From Prochilodus magdalenae (lineage: Eukaryota; Chordata; Actinopteri; Characiformes; Prochilodontidae), in NCBI GenBank assembly GCA_024036415.1, contig JAMWET010006960.1, positions 62,001 to 126,000 of the forward strand: a stretch of 64,000 nucleotides of DNA, in the 5' to 3' direction. Both the position numbers and the translations under genes were made by a program. The notes under the pieces were generated by a model. The model ran no database searches, was not told the DNA's origin, and saw only the letters and a list, made by a program, of their open reading frames with translations. This document shows positions 14,348-27,600 of this stretch, piece after piece. How positions within the stretch are numbered: the stretch's first letter is position 1; every line of letters begins with the position of its first letter.

Positions 14348-14468
14348 GAGTATTCGGTGCCTGAGGAACATCATTCACTGGAATTTGATAACAGCATTTA
14401 TCCTCCGCAATGCCACCTGGTTCGTAGTGCAGCTCACCATGAACCCTGAGGTGCACGAGAGCAATGTG
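14348..14468 (+). CDS. crhr1: crhr1 exon encoding TM2
   Basis: 121 nt: one base completing a split codon (probably the Arg before SIRCLRN), then 40 codons ending PEVHESNV. It covers human residues 146-185: the end of ICL1, TM2 with His155, and the start of ECL1. The [12 protein letters not shown] segment is CRHR1-like; CRHR2 has RNVMWFLLQL. The acceptor is TTACAG and the donor GTGAGT, leaving phase 0. It is the first coding exon found in the window. Confidence 0.97.
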
Positions 14469-15961
14469 GTGAGTGACAATATATGTGCACGCATGGGAGA
14501 ATACACTAGGGGTCAACTTCACAGAACACCGATGTCGCTTTAAGCCTAATGTTGATCACCTGCTGATCATATGATTATTATACTAACAACATAAAAGCAT
14601 CAGAGAAAACACTAGGTGAGGAGCGATTTTGGGATTCATATCTCCAGTTTCCTGAAGGAGGAGACAGGTCATTGGTTAAGATATGAATACTCGTCAGCAT
14701 GCCAAAGATGACCGCAGAGTGAACAGATATTCTTTAAAGATATCCTCAGCTATAGTTGAGCTTCTCCTCAAGGCCGCCTAGGGTGCACTTAAGTGAAATA
14801 CAAATGTGTGAGATTCCGGGGTTTATTTCTCCAGTTCCCTGAAGTTTTGCGATCCAGAGCTTGTTGAAAAGGGTATGTCACACTTTGCTGGCCTGTGGAG
14901 TTTGACAGTCTCACATATTAAAGACACGTCTGCAAAGCATTCTCCTGTGGGTTTATTGATGATGTCATCAGCAGTCTGTCAACGTCAACTTGACATTCAT
15001 CATACGCCAACTGTCGACTTTATAAAAATCTGTGGTTGGGCCACACACACTATTAGACTAATTACAATAATAGTCACTGTAGTATAATACTTAGGAAGTT
15101 ACACTGTTTTACTTCCCATCAGATCTGCTCTTTTATTTTTCTCCAATGCAGCATGTCCTCCAGGTATCAGCCAAAAGCCAGCTCTGATGAGCACTCAAGT
15201 ATAGCAACTTACAGTAGCTCTGCAATCTCTAATATGCAACTATAGTTGCCATGAGATTCACAATAACTCACAGCATATAAATAGAAATCCCTCTCACAAA
15301 AGGCTTCACAAACATATAAAAGCCCCTCACATATGCTTACTCTCCCCCAACACACTCTCAGTTCATGTCTCACGCACACTACTCCATAACCCCATGCCCT
15401 CCATCTCTGCCTCCTCCCAACACTCTCACACATGCACATGGTCTCTGCACTAATTGGATTGCAAACGTGCCTCTGCTGCTCTGTGCTGCATCTCCAGAGC
15501 TTCTCTAAGTCTCAGCAGAAGTGTCATACCAACTGGCTTAGGCAAGTACCTTTAATGCTCCAGCACCAGCAAGACAAGCAAATGTGTGTGTGCATGTGTG
15601 TGTGTACATATGTATGGGTGCATGTGCCTGAGTAAACAGTTCAAACTCTGAGGAGCTGTCCAATATGCCTTCCAGCTAGTCAATTACCCCCTGCTTCTGT
15701 GTACTTCAACTAATGAAACTCATCAAAAGTGAGAAATTAATTAACATATCACACTGTCAATAACAAGCCCTTAGGAGCCTCTCAAACACGCATAAACACT
15801 AGTCTGCTTAGACAGCCATACGGTCCCATGCTGTGAAAACACACTATGTACATCACAGTCCATGTCACATCAAAATAATATTTTCAGTTTTGTTGTTTTT
15901 GTGTATGCAATTAAAAAAAACTTGTTTTATATATATATATTTTTTTTTTTTCCCTCAATTA

Positions 15962-15998
<37 letters not shown>

Positions 15999-17096
15999 CC
16001 CCAATTCGGTCATGTCATGTCCAATTCTACCTAGCAGACCTTCAACCCCAACTGCAAAAACAAACAAAACAGAATATTTTATTCACAATAGAACATAAAA
16101 CACAAATAAAAAAATAAATAAATAAATAAAAATACCATTTCCATGAAAATTATTAACTAATTTAGAATGTAGGACAAAAACATTTGGGACAAAATGCTGG
16201 AAAAGTAAGTGGTACTAATAAAAAACAACTGAAGGACGAATTTGCAACTCAATCACATGACTGGGTATGATTTAGAGAGGCAGAGTCTCTCAGAAGCAAA
16301 CATAGACATAGGTTCACCAATCTACAAAAATAGTTTTTAAAAATTGTGGAACAAGTTCAGAAAAAAATTCTTCAAAGTAAAATTCGGAGAGTTTGGATCT
16401 CACAATATACAGTACAGAACGCCATGATATACAGAATCTAGATAAATCCCTCTGCACAAGGGACAACGCAGACTTCAATATTGGATGCTCGTAATCTTTG
16501 GTCCCTCAGTTAAGCAGCTAAAATCCTAAATGAGACAAGAATTACACAACATTCTCCTCCCAAAACTCCAGTAAATTGGTCTATTCACTTCCCAGACATT
16601 TACAAACTGTTAAAATAAGAGGGGATGCTACACAATGGTAGACATGACCCTGAACCAACTTATGAGATACATTGCAGCCAAGTTGTAAATGCAGAATTTT
16701 TTGTCCAACTTTTACCATCTGATTTTTGTTCTATTGTTTTTTTGTGAAGGAAAAAAAAAAAAAGAGTCAGAGATTTGTAAATCATTGGATTTTTATTTAC
16801 ATGTACACATTTAACACAACTGGGGTTGTTTGACGCCACTAAGCTGGAAGAAAGATGCCCGAACCATTCCTTCTCCAAGCCAGCTACACTGCCATTAACA
16901 CCACCAGTAGTCAGCTAAACATTCTTTCGTACTCAGTAGTTCATAATGAGTCAGTTTTGTTACTTGGGGGTCATAAAAACAGTGGAAAAAATGACTTTAT
17001 AAAAGACTAACTTAATTAAAATAATCAAATAGTTTAAAATAATATAACCAGTATAAATATTAATTGGGAAGTACACAGAAAAATGTTATAGTAGTG

Positions 17097-17141
<45 letters not shown>

Positions 17142-20100
17142 CTTAATTGATCCCAGAGGGAAATTCAAAGGACAATAAATAAAGGTAAAAACACACAACA
17201 CGGACGGAGCTACTATCTGTATGATACAACACATCCACATTTGACAATACCGTTAGCTAGCCACTGATGAAGTTTCTCATAGAACTTTCACACCCACTTA
17301 TTATAGTTCATGCCACTTTGGCCTGCAACTTTAGATTTTGTGATCAGACCGATCTCATCTTTTAGTCCCTAGGTCTGATGCTTTCAACATGTAGTCGATC
17401 ATGTTTGCTAACGTCTAACTGTAGTTTTTCAAGACAACACTATAACTGAAGTAATACAGTGGTGTACATGGTAGAAACACAGTCTGATGGGTTTAATATG
17501 CATGCTTGTCACATCATTGTGTTTCTACTTCTTGAAAGGTCAACTTTACTGATGGCTTCCTGTAGATTGTGAATTACTGTCAAACTCTTCAATACAAATT
17601 TCTCATGGCTTTCTTTAGCCAAACATGTCTGACAGCCCAGTGTTGCTTGGCCCCCTGTGTTTTTGAATGCCACTCCACCCCAGAGACATGGCCCCAAGGT
17701 TCTCCTTCACAACACCTTCAACAACTTTAACGTCACTCTTGAATCAGAATAAAAGGGCTAGTGAGGTGTGGAGACTATGTGGAGACCACAAAAGAAAAAC
17801 AACAGTCAAGGTCATGACTTGACCGATGTGTAAAAAGCTTCCAAGGAAATGTCATATCAACAAAGAGAAGACTGTAGAAGGTCACCCAATGAAAAGAGAG
17901 CCACAGGAATCAATTAGTGAGCTGAGTGAAAAAAAATAGCCAACCCATTAATAAATCAGTCAATGGCATGCTCAAAGCTCTTCACTGTTACAGTGCTGTT
18001 ACATACATACAATAAAACATTTGTTTTAATGTGGAGAAAAAGTAATTTCATGTTAAGTGGCCCAGTCAAGAGGAACTGTGGGATTTATACTTATAGCTGC
18101 TTGATTAACACTAGATTTCCATCATATCAAAAAATCAAAAGAATAAAGAACTTAACGTCTGTTGCGCTCTACCTTAATTTTTTGTTTTTCAGTCCAGCTG
18201 GTTTTGAAGGGCTTTTGTGATGTTTCCAAACGCCTTTTAACTGTGCAAAAAATAAATAAATAAAAAATCCTAACCACATCTCTCCAGCTTAGAGAGTGTA
18301 AGATAGAGCCAGGATTCAGTTTTCCTATGTATATCAAATACATGGCACACAACAAATACAGAACATGCTTGATATATATATTCATCATAAAAAGAACCCA
18401 GAAAAAAACAAACAATTAAAATACCACTTGGTGGGTAGGTTTGACAACGGGAGACATGCAAATTATTTAAGTTTTTGCTCGGCAGTGTATGCGATACAAG
18501 CATGGGGCTCACCGCTGTACCTGACTGATTATATAAGGTCATCCTGCTATGTGTGCTTTCCATTTTGACTCGTGCTGTTGTGTTGATAGAATTATTTGCA
18601 TGCAAAGTATGCCTCAGAAGAGTCTGAAAGCAATTCAAGCAGTTGGAAGAGTTCCAGAGGGGTTGCATCATATGGCTCTTTATCATCATTTATTGTTCCT
18701 GGTAACCTTTATCTTCCTTCCCAATAGCATTGCAAACCCACACTTTCCTCTGGGTGCAACTATTTTATTGATGAGTGTATTTATTCAAACTGAATATCAA
18801 CAGACAATAACTTTGTGCTATCTGGAGAATTAAACTATAGATGTACACCTAGCAAAGCAAGTCAATAAACTGAACACTTTTTGCCAAGTGCAAACTATTT
18901 GTTATGTTTTTTCAGGAAATTTTAAGAACAAAATATGTAAATGCCAGTGATAAATATAACAAGGGAAAAAACAGTCAACATCAATGAATCCTCTCTGCTC
19001 TAAAACTAAAACTAGCCCTGTTTTTGTGCTAAAATTATCTGCATTTGTAAAGCTCCAATTGAGGATTGAAGGTTACAGTGACACTAGAATCCAATTTGCT
19101 TAAATGTGGAAAGCCATGTTTAGATAGTCAAAGTAATGTGTCGGTTTATTATATTTGAAGAAGGTTGCAGTGTGAAAAAATAGATTAATCTGTGGACCAT
19201 TACTAGACAGAGGTAACAAGAGTGCATGCAAATTTCATTCAAAATAGCTCCTTGTGCCAAATTGCAGCTGAGAGTAATTGAGCGTTTATGCCGTACATGA
19301 GCTGTTAGAAGCAGGTAAAAGCCTCTATGTCCCTGTAATTAAAGTAATTGTAGTTACTCTTAAGCTTTATGATGGTGCTTAAGTTCAGACATTAAACAAG
19401 ACCTGTGGAGGCATGGAGAGGAGAACATATTTCTGATAAGCCAACCATCGATTTATTCTTTTTCTTTCATAGCCGTCACCCATTAATTGAGGAGTCAAGA
19501 AAAGCTTATTTTTATTACCTTTATAATGATACAGGTAGACAGAGGAGGTCTGCCATAATTTGAAGATGTCAAGAAAGACACAGTTGTTGGCTGGAAGTTA
19601 GGGGAGCCAGCCTTGTGACCAGAGTGTCACCAGTTCGATTCCCAGAGCCAATAGGTCACTGTAGCGGACTGATATGCTATTGGAAAAAAGCAACTAGCCC
19701 CCAACTGCTCCACAGGTGCACTGGATAGAGCTGCCTGGGCAAGTGTGTTCAGTAACCCCTAGTGTGTCAGTGTGTGTGCGTCTGTGTGTGTGCGCGCGTC
19801 TGTGCGTCTTGCAGTTTTTTTTTTTAAGAAATGTACATGATGTTTGCAGAGATCCGAAGTTCAGTCAAATATTCCCAAACACATAATGATGTCTGAACTC
19901 TGGGGTGGTCAGTCCACCATTCTGGGAACACCAGAAGCTTCTTTGTTTTGAGTTAGTTATGTTCTTGGTTTCCTTTTCCTCAGTAAGAGCTTTTTGACAG
20001 ATACACTTCTTATAAGCAATGTGCTGTCTTCTCATAGTCAGTATGCGGAAAACCCCCTTCCTTCTTGGCTGGTCACTCCAGAGTTGGCTGGCTGTTAATT

Positions 20101-20920
20101 TACTTGCCATAGTAATGCTAGCTTCAATTCTTTCTCTGGAAAAGCTCTTCTAGTTTTGAATTGCACTCACTTTTACACATAACTTTTGTCTTTATTTTTG
20201 CCATTCATTTGTGAAATGAATGAGAAATTAATCACAATTAATACAAAATTGTCTTTCTGACTGATTTATTTATTTATAATCTAAAAATTCTTGGTTTTCA
20301 GATTTACAACTTAATCATAACGCCAGATTGATTTTGAGGGGCCCCACCCCAGAATTTTGATTTTAAGACATTCACAGGGTCAAATAGGTCAATAAGAAGT
20401 ATCTAGTCTTTATATTCATGTAACAAAATGAATTTAAAAAATGCACAATGAAAATGCAATGAAAAGTAAGCAAAAGTTTTGTGGCCCCAATCCACAGTTC
20501 ATATATGGAGGAGCCATGGTACTAACCTAAAGGATAAAATGAGCTTTTCTTGAATTGCTCTGAATGCTGTGGTCTGCTTTCGGTTTGCCTTAAAATGATT
20601 TAGTTTATTACTATTGATTTAAGCATAACTTAATTTCTTTGAGCTGGATAAACATGCACAAAAAAGCAAATGCATTTCAATAGATGAAGCCAGTTAAGAC
20701 TTCTGTTAAGATTAGAATTCCTTCTCCTTATTAGCCAAGCAACAAGGTTCTGGTTAAGTGTGCAGACATACTGGCGCCTTCATAAAGAATCACTTTAAAG
20801 GCCCCAAGGCAACGCCACCCAAATGAAATTCCCAGGGCAGTTCACTCCAATAGTCAGGTCACTACATCTTTCGGTAATGTATCTTTATCTTCTTTATGTG
20901 TCTTTTAAACAGTACTCTTA

Positions 20921-20963
<43 letters not shown>

Positions 20964-21245
20964 ACATACACACATACACACATACACACACACACACTAC
21001 ATAAAAACACACACTCATCACCGATGCTGTTTGACTGTTATGGTCAAAAAAGAAACCTTAAAGCACCCATCAGAAGATAACTCAGTAGTAAGTAATAGGT
21101 CAACCTTTCTACATGTCGCATTATGATCCTGTCTGATTTTATCATGTTAATGACCAACGGATCAGCTTGAAATGGTAAAGGCTTCAAAAACTTCTGAAGC
21201 CTTTACCATACTGTGAAAAAGTCAGAAACCACTCTTTATTTAATG

Positions 21246-21301
<56 letters not shown>

Positions 21302-21548
21302 ACATAAAAACACACACTCATCACCGATGCTGTTTGACTGTTATGGTCAAAAAAGAAACCTTAAAGCACCCATCAGAAGATAACTCAGTAGTAAGTAATA
21401 GGTCAACCTTTCTACATGTCGCATTATGATCCTGTCTGATTTTATCATGTTAATGACCAACGGATCAGCTTGAAATGGTAAAGGCTTCAAAAACTTCTGA
21501 AGCCTTTACCATACTGTGAAAAAGTCAGAAACCACTCTTTATTTAATG

Positions 21549-21618
<70 letters not shown>

Positions 21619-24600
21619 AGTGTTTTACTCATTTTTCAGGAGATAGTTGTATGGAAATTAGAAACACCATAATCTGTTTAAAAATTAGCAAAAAAAAAAA
21701 GTGATTTTGCGTTATGACTGCCATTCCATTGCTCTTAGAGCACCAGGAGGGTCTTTATTTGGAATTTTCTTCACTTTTGTCCATTTTTTTCTTTTCTCTG
21801 AGACCTATGCTACCTTTTAGACCCCTAGCGTTGTTGTTCTTGCAGGGGAAGGATGGCAGTCATAACGCAAAATCACTAAACGCTTTTCCGATTATATTGA
21901 TTGTGAGAAGCAGTCTATAAAGTCTATAACGTTCACACTGTACTGTACCAGTCTTTACATTTAAAGAATAAACAGCAACATTTTAATAATACTTTTCATA
22001 CTTATTCATTACATAATTAAACTGAATTCATACACAGCTTGTTAATACAACTTCAGAGCCACACTTTGCCACATTTCATATTTAATATCTTTTAAAATTG
22101 TAAGCTGTCATTATGAGAACCATCCTTACTCCAAGCAGGAAATCTTACTCAACCTAGAAAGGCTGTAAAAAGATGACAAACAAGAGAAAGTCACCAATGT
22201 GTTATTGTCTCTTTGTCTTTCTCTCTCTCTCAGATCTGGTGTAGGCTGGTCACTGCAGCGTACAATTACTTTCATGTGACCAACTTTTTCTGGATGTTCG
22301 GTGAGGGTTGCTATCTGCACACTGCCATTGTGTTGACATACTCAACTGATAAGCTGAGGAAGTGGATGTTCATTTGCATCGGCTGGTGTAAGTGTTTCCA
22401 TTCACCTACAACATTGTTGACTGATTAGCTGAATGTACAAATTAGAGTTCTACATTTCTATAGTACATTTCATACATGTAAAGAACTGTATATCTTAATA
22501 AATATTACATATGTTAATAAAAAAATAAATGTGTATACAATTTAGTTTTATAAAAGTTATTGAAGTTAAAAATAGTTTACCTAAGCTGACAAAACAAAAA
22601 CAACAACTGTGATCTCAATGTGATAGAGAAGAAAAATTGTGATCAATTAGTTATGATTTTCTGCTTAACATCTAGATGTTATATTTATGGATCATTTCAA
22701 AAAGCAGAGCTAAATCAAAGCTTAATCTCTGCAGTGTCACTTTCATTACATCAGAGCCAATTATTTGTAGTTCAACATTACAAGTAATGACAATAAAAGG
22801 CATTAAGTTCTGCTTTTCTACACTCAGGTATCCCATTTCCCATTATTGTCGCATGGGCCATTGGTAAGCTGTACTACGACAATGAAAAGTAAGTACCTTT
22901 CATGCTTGAGTTCTCTTTGTTTTTAAATATCTCTCTCCTCCTCTCCCCACCCCCCCCACCCCAGAGAGAACAAGAGAGAGCGCAAGAGAGAGAGCGAGAA
23001 AGAAAATTCCTTTAACCAACAATAAAAATCCAATTATCCTGCAGGCTATTAGTGCTTTATCTATAATTAAACTGGGCACATGATGCCCAGGGATACAAAT
23101 TACTGACTAGGGTCATTGTGAAGTCTTGTTAATGTCATCAACATTGTTGAGATTGAGGTCAAGCTAAACGCACTATTCTAGTCACCTTGGATTAACAGTA
23201 AACTGTGTGTCAACTTCAGACAACAAAATAGTTGGTACATACATGAAGCACATACATCCACTGACATGGGAACACCAATCACCACCACAAAAAAACACTT
23301 CTCTTTCCCCCACATTTAAAAGCGGTATCAGCAATGAGGATATCAAGGATACCTAGCCAGGGCCTGTCTGAATGGGAGGTCATTTAAATACCTCAGAAAT
23401 AAATTACATTGGCGACTAGCTTGCAAGCAGTTATTCAACAAGTACAAACTGATGGGGGATTTGACTTAATGCAGCTAGCAAGCATTTTATTAATAGTTAA
23501 TGTAACACAAAAAACAGTAAATATACTTTAATATTTTTCATCCTGTTATTTCTTCTGAATTTTCTCTAACTGCATTGATTGTTTCAAGTAAAGATCAAGT
23601 CTAGTCCTTTTTTAACTACAGCATGACTGATGATTCAACCAAAGTTGGGTAGTAACTAGTTAAACCTACTGAAGTTTATGTACTTCAGTAAAATATTGAT
23701 GGATTTGTACTCAGAGTATCTAATAATACTTACATCCACTTAAGTATATTAGGAAACAACAAATTCTACCTATTACTTAAGTAATGTCTTTTTGCGCTTA
23801 TATTCATTTTGTTTTGTAGCTGGAAGCATTTGTACTGCTTTATCGGTCACATTTCAGTTCTAAAGTAGTATACCAGTTTAACCTGATATTTCTGTATATT
23901 TATTTGTAGGTACTTTTACCTGCATCAGTATTCAATTACTTTGTGTTTTACCTATTGAATATATTAACTAGATATAAGAATTTCACTACTCATGTTTTTC
24001 TTGCATTGTTCATTTTTGCAGTTAATGCATGACTGATCTAATTGACTTAGCTGTTTTATACTAAATGCACACCAACCAACCTCAAAGGAATAGAACAAAC
24101 ATTTTTAAATTACTTTCTTGATTTTTGGGAGGAGGTGTGGACATACTACTGCACCCAGGGCTTAACATTTAGTGCTACGCCCCTGACCTATGACCAACAC
24201 CACAAAGCAATTTCAGAGGCGTTGAAATGTGTGCACGCTTGTAAACCGAAATTCAACAACAAATGCTAATGCCCAAATCTGTAACATAAGTATTTTATTA
24301 GCTCACCTTAACAGGAGCCCCTTAACTAAACGTCCAAGTCATTCTTTCAGTAACGTTTAGTAATCTGCTGGCTGTTTAGTCACTTACATTCTAAGTTAAC
24401 GTTAGTACAGATTGCTATTGAGGGAGCAGAAGAAATCGTCTGACTCTTGGTGTAAACGATAGCCTTAAGCCTCAATTTAGCCTTTAGTGTGTCCCTTAGC
24501 ACCACCTGCAGTATGCCTCTGTGGGTCTGCTATATTCCTCAGTAGCAGGGTCTAGTGGCCCATTGATTCAACCAAGCTGGAAAAAACACGGAAAGTCGCT

Positions 24601-27600
24601 GCTACTGATAGCACGAATGGTGGTGATACTAAACTCCAGGAGTCTGAACTTCTCTAGACTTGTGCAAAAGAGGGACAAAAGCCGTCTTCATGCCGACACC
24701 AAAACACAGATGTGCAACATTTTCTATTAATATTAGCCAGAAAATGGGAGCAGAGACAATTTCTTACAAATGGCATGCCAAAGCAGCAGCTTTTGCTTAG
24801 GCACACTAAAAAGGCACATGGCTTAATTTCCCCACACAGACGACCATCAGCAAAACTCTGTTAGCTCTTAAAGCTGTTCTCTAATTTAAGCTGACAGTCA
24901 GAATGCAAGGCCTTTCAAGGTTTTTATTTCCCAGAGTCTTTACTGGCAGGCAGTCACTTCATCTGTTTCACAATGGGGATTCAACTAACAACTGCACACA
25001 CAAACTCCAGCATTTTCACTAGCCTGTTACCAAGTGAACCTGCGATTGTTCTTGGGACCAAAAACAAAAACAGCCCAAACCGACACTATACAGACAAACA
25101 TCTTCTAAGGCCTGATTATGCAGCCCATTGAACAGAACTGTACAACTGACAAATTCAGCCATATCTGTGCCCAAGGGAAACTTCCCTCCCTCTTTGTTCT
25201 TCACAAGTGTTTGTTTTTTTTTCTCATTTGTCCAATCATATTTTAATTGGTTTCCAGCATTTTGGAAGGTCACCCTTCTTTACTGTCTTTCTTAGATTAG
25301 GTTTGGTTAGATTTTACCCTACCTCTGTAAATTGTTGTTCCTAGCCTGTATTAAGCCGATCCACTAAATGACTTCTGTTGGAGAACAAAAGATGTTAATT
25401 GACTGAAGCAGGTTGGACTTATCCGTATCAGACCCTGGGATGGCTCAGGTGATTTTAGGTCATATTGGTGGGAAAATTTCATTTGCTTTATGCTGTTCTG
25501 TGCAACCGCAGGTGCTGGTTTGGAAAGCGAGCTGGTGTTTATACCGACTACATCTACCAAGGCCCCATGATACTCGTCCTTCTGGTGAGCCAAAATCTTT
25601 TTGAAAAATCAAGTTTGTGTCTACGAAGCCAGCAAAACTTAAACATTGTTTATCACCTGTACCAAAATGGAGCTACCACTGTGTGACTGTTTTAACTGAG
25701 GTTTAAAGCAGTGGGTCAGTTGCTATATCTTCTGCTGGAGCTACACAAAGTTAGCCACTAATTAAGCAATTAACCAAATTATATAGACTTGCTCATGTTT
25801 CTTGCATCTGTTTTTTCTTTAGTAAAAAAAAATTATGACAAATCAAATGAGTACATTTTATAACACCATAGCTGAAAAATAACAGGCTCCCTGAATTTCC
25901 ATGGAATTTTCTGGCTCCATCCCCTAATAATCACCAACACCTGCTGCATTTTGTGTTTGTATGATTATGCTATTCTTAGCCATGTTTCCAAGTCTCAGTA
26001 GTTTTTCCGATTTGGCTTTTTTACTAGCCTCAATTAATATTTAAGCAACAAACTTACAGACCATTTTTATTGATAGATTTTGAAAATTTTAATTACAGAT
26101 AATATTTTGAGAACTAAAAACTGGAAGAGTTCATAACGAACAGTTGTTTGGAAGCCGAAAAAGCTGACTAATTTGTAAGCTAAGCCAGCTGATCTGGCTC
26201 ACCTAAAAAAAGCCAGCATGCTCATCACTACAGCACAGTTAAACGAAAGCCTAATGATTCACGAGTGCAGTTTGCATGATGCTTAACAGTCAACTATACT
26301 GTATGGCATTACTTGCTCCAGAGCAATACTAAAGCTGCAAATGTTTGAGATTTGATCAGAAGCAATGTTTTAGCTAACGTTGCAGGCTTGATTATTGGCT
26401 GAATTCACTAATAACTGTGTGTTTCTTTCACGCTCCTTTTCTCCTCTCTGCAGATAAATTTCATTTTCCTTTTCAACATTGTTAGAATCCTAATGACAAA
26501 GTTGAGGGCATCCACCACTTCAGAGACCATTCAGTACAGGTGAGCGATTCAGCACTGATAAGCCACTCTAGGAAGCAGCAGCATAGCTCACTATACTAAA
26601 CAACACCATATAAACCTGAATCGAAGTAAGCTGAACTGAAATGATTAACAGAATAACGTCACACCCAAACGCAGACATCTGTGTCCATTCTTAAAAGTAG
26701 AACTGAATTTCTTTCATTCTGACCCTCTAAATAACAGTGCTATAGCAGAAAATGTATCTGCCAGCCATTCTGTAATGATCTGTAATGATGGTGTTCAAAC
26801 CAAATTTATCTCAGCGCTATCGTGCATGAGGGCCAGTCTGGCATTCAGCTTAATACCATCGGTCAAGAACATTATGCTAATCTTTGTCATCTTTCACTCT
26901 CCCACTGATGATCATTCTGTGTAATTTGACTGAATCATTTGACAAACATTTGACAACTACAGCATGTGGCACCATCATTTGCAGTAATTACATTACACAG
27001 CAACACCGTTTGTGTATTAATTAAACTAGTTGCAAATCATTCTCACTGGTAGAGTTTTGTGGTTTGCTTGCTCGCTTGTTTTTGATGTTTTTCCTGACTC
27101 TGTATCCAATTTGAATATTCAATGATGTGGATCAGTTCCCTTAAACAGTACGGTTAACAGTATGTTCTAATACATGTAATCTCTCTGGACATGCCTGCTT
27201 GCAGCATCTGAATACTATTACACGCTTAAACAACGGTACTGCCGAGTCCAATTTTTCCATTATTGCTTTGTGCCTCCTTCATCTCCAACAGCCAAATGCA
27301 TTTGGGGGCTCTGTGGTACAGACTTCAATATATTACTCTACATTTTTTTCCCTTTACTCCTTTCATCTATGTCAGTATAATAAACAAGATAAAGTAGGAG
27401 TGCCCAGTACAAGAAGCTTTAAACACACCTTGGTATTTTCAATTAAATACTTGATTGTTTACGCATAACACCAATAGGAAGGCTCATTTTACTGTAACTT
27501 TACTGGGGTGCACAGATTATACTATACTTATAATATGTGTAGGGTAAACTCTTTAAAGAAATTTATAATTAAACAGCAGTTTCAGCAGTTGTCCATTTGG

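Larger units (their letters stand above)
20998..21553 (+). repeat. Tandem duplication, two 253-bp copies 303 bp apart
   Basis: The unit at 20998-21250 is repeated at 21301-21553 with essentially no differences until the last few bases, where CATATACAC becomes CATATATACAC. A CA repeat of about 50 bp separates the copies and another follows the second. Each copy contains a perfect 15-bp hairpin stem (21172-21209 and 21475-21512) and, just after it, a sequence like the mariner-type terminal motif (ACTGTGAAAAAGTCAG). Near identity implies recent duplication, with the CA tracts as plausible recombination points. Confidence 0.95.
14469..22233 (+). other. crhr1 intron, 7.8 kb, repeat-rich
   Basis: GTGAGT donor and CTCTCTCTCTCAG acceptor. 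It holds a Tc1-like relic, a GACA repeat with an L2-like tail, a SINE, a tandem duplication and a 177-bp MITE (all listed separately). Remaining stretches, such as 14500-15950, 17180-19580 and 19840-20900, contain no exon I can recognise; 17240-17950 and 19840-20120 have the texture of decayed transposons but I cannot name them. Confidence 0.9.
22889..25511 (+). other. crhr1 intron, 2.6 kb
   Basis: GTAAGT donor and CCGCAG acceptor. A C-rich then GA-rich patch lies at 22943-23005 and a possible transposon relic at 23640-23960. The rest (24000-25500) has no recognisable exon; open frames of 60-85 codons there resemble chance frames. Confidence 0.93.

Noticed and set aside
17097..17141. Regular short repeats as a CRISPR-like array
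   Set aside because: It is a GACA tetranucleotide microsatellite without spacers, at a LINE or SINE tail.
18270..18689. 139-codon minus-strand open frame as an exon or nested gene
   Set aside because: Translation matches nothing known, with no splice-site or compositional support; it lies inside a crhr1 intron.
19632..19642. tRNA gene
   Set aside because: Only a B-box-like motif is present; no A box or cloverleaf, and it continues into SINE-like body sequence.
20823..21704. Thr-His repeat proteins
   Set aside because: Open frames produced by reading CA microsatellites.
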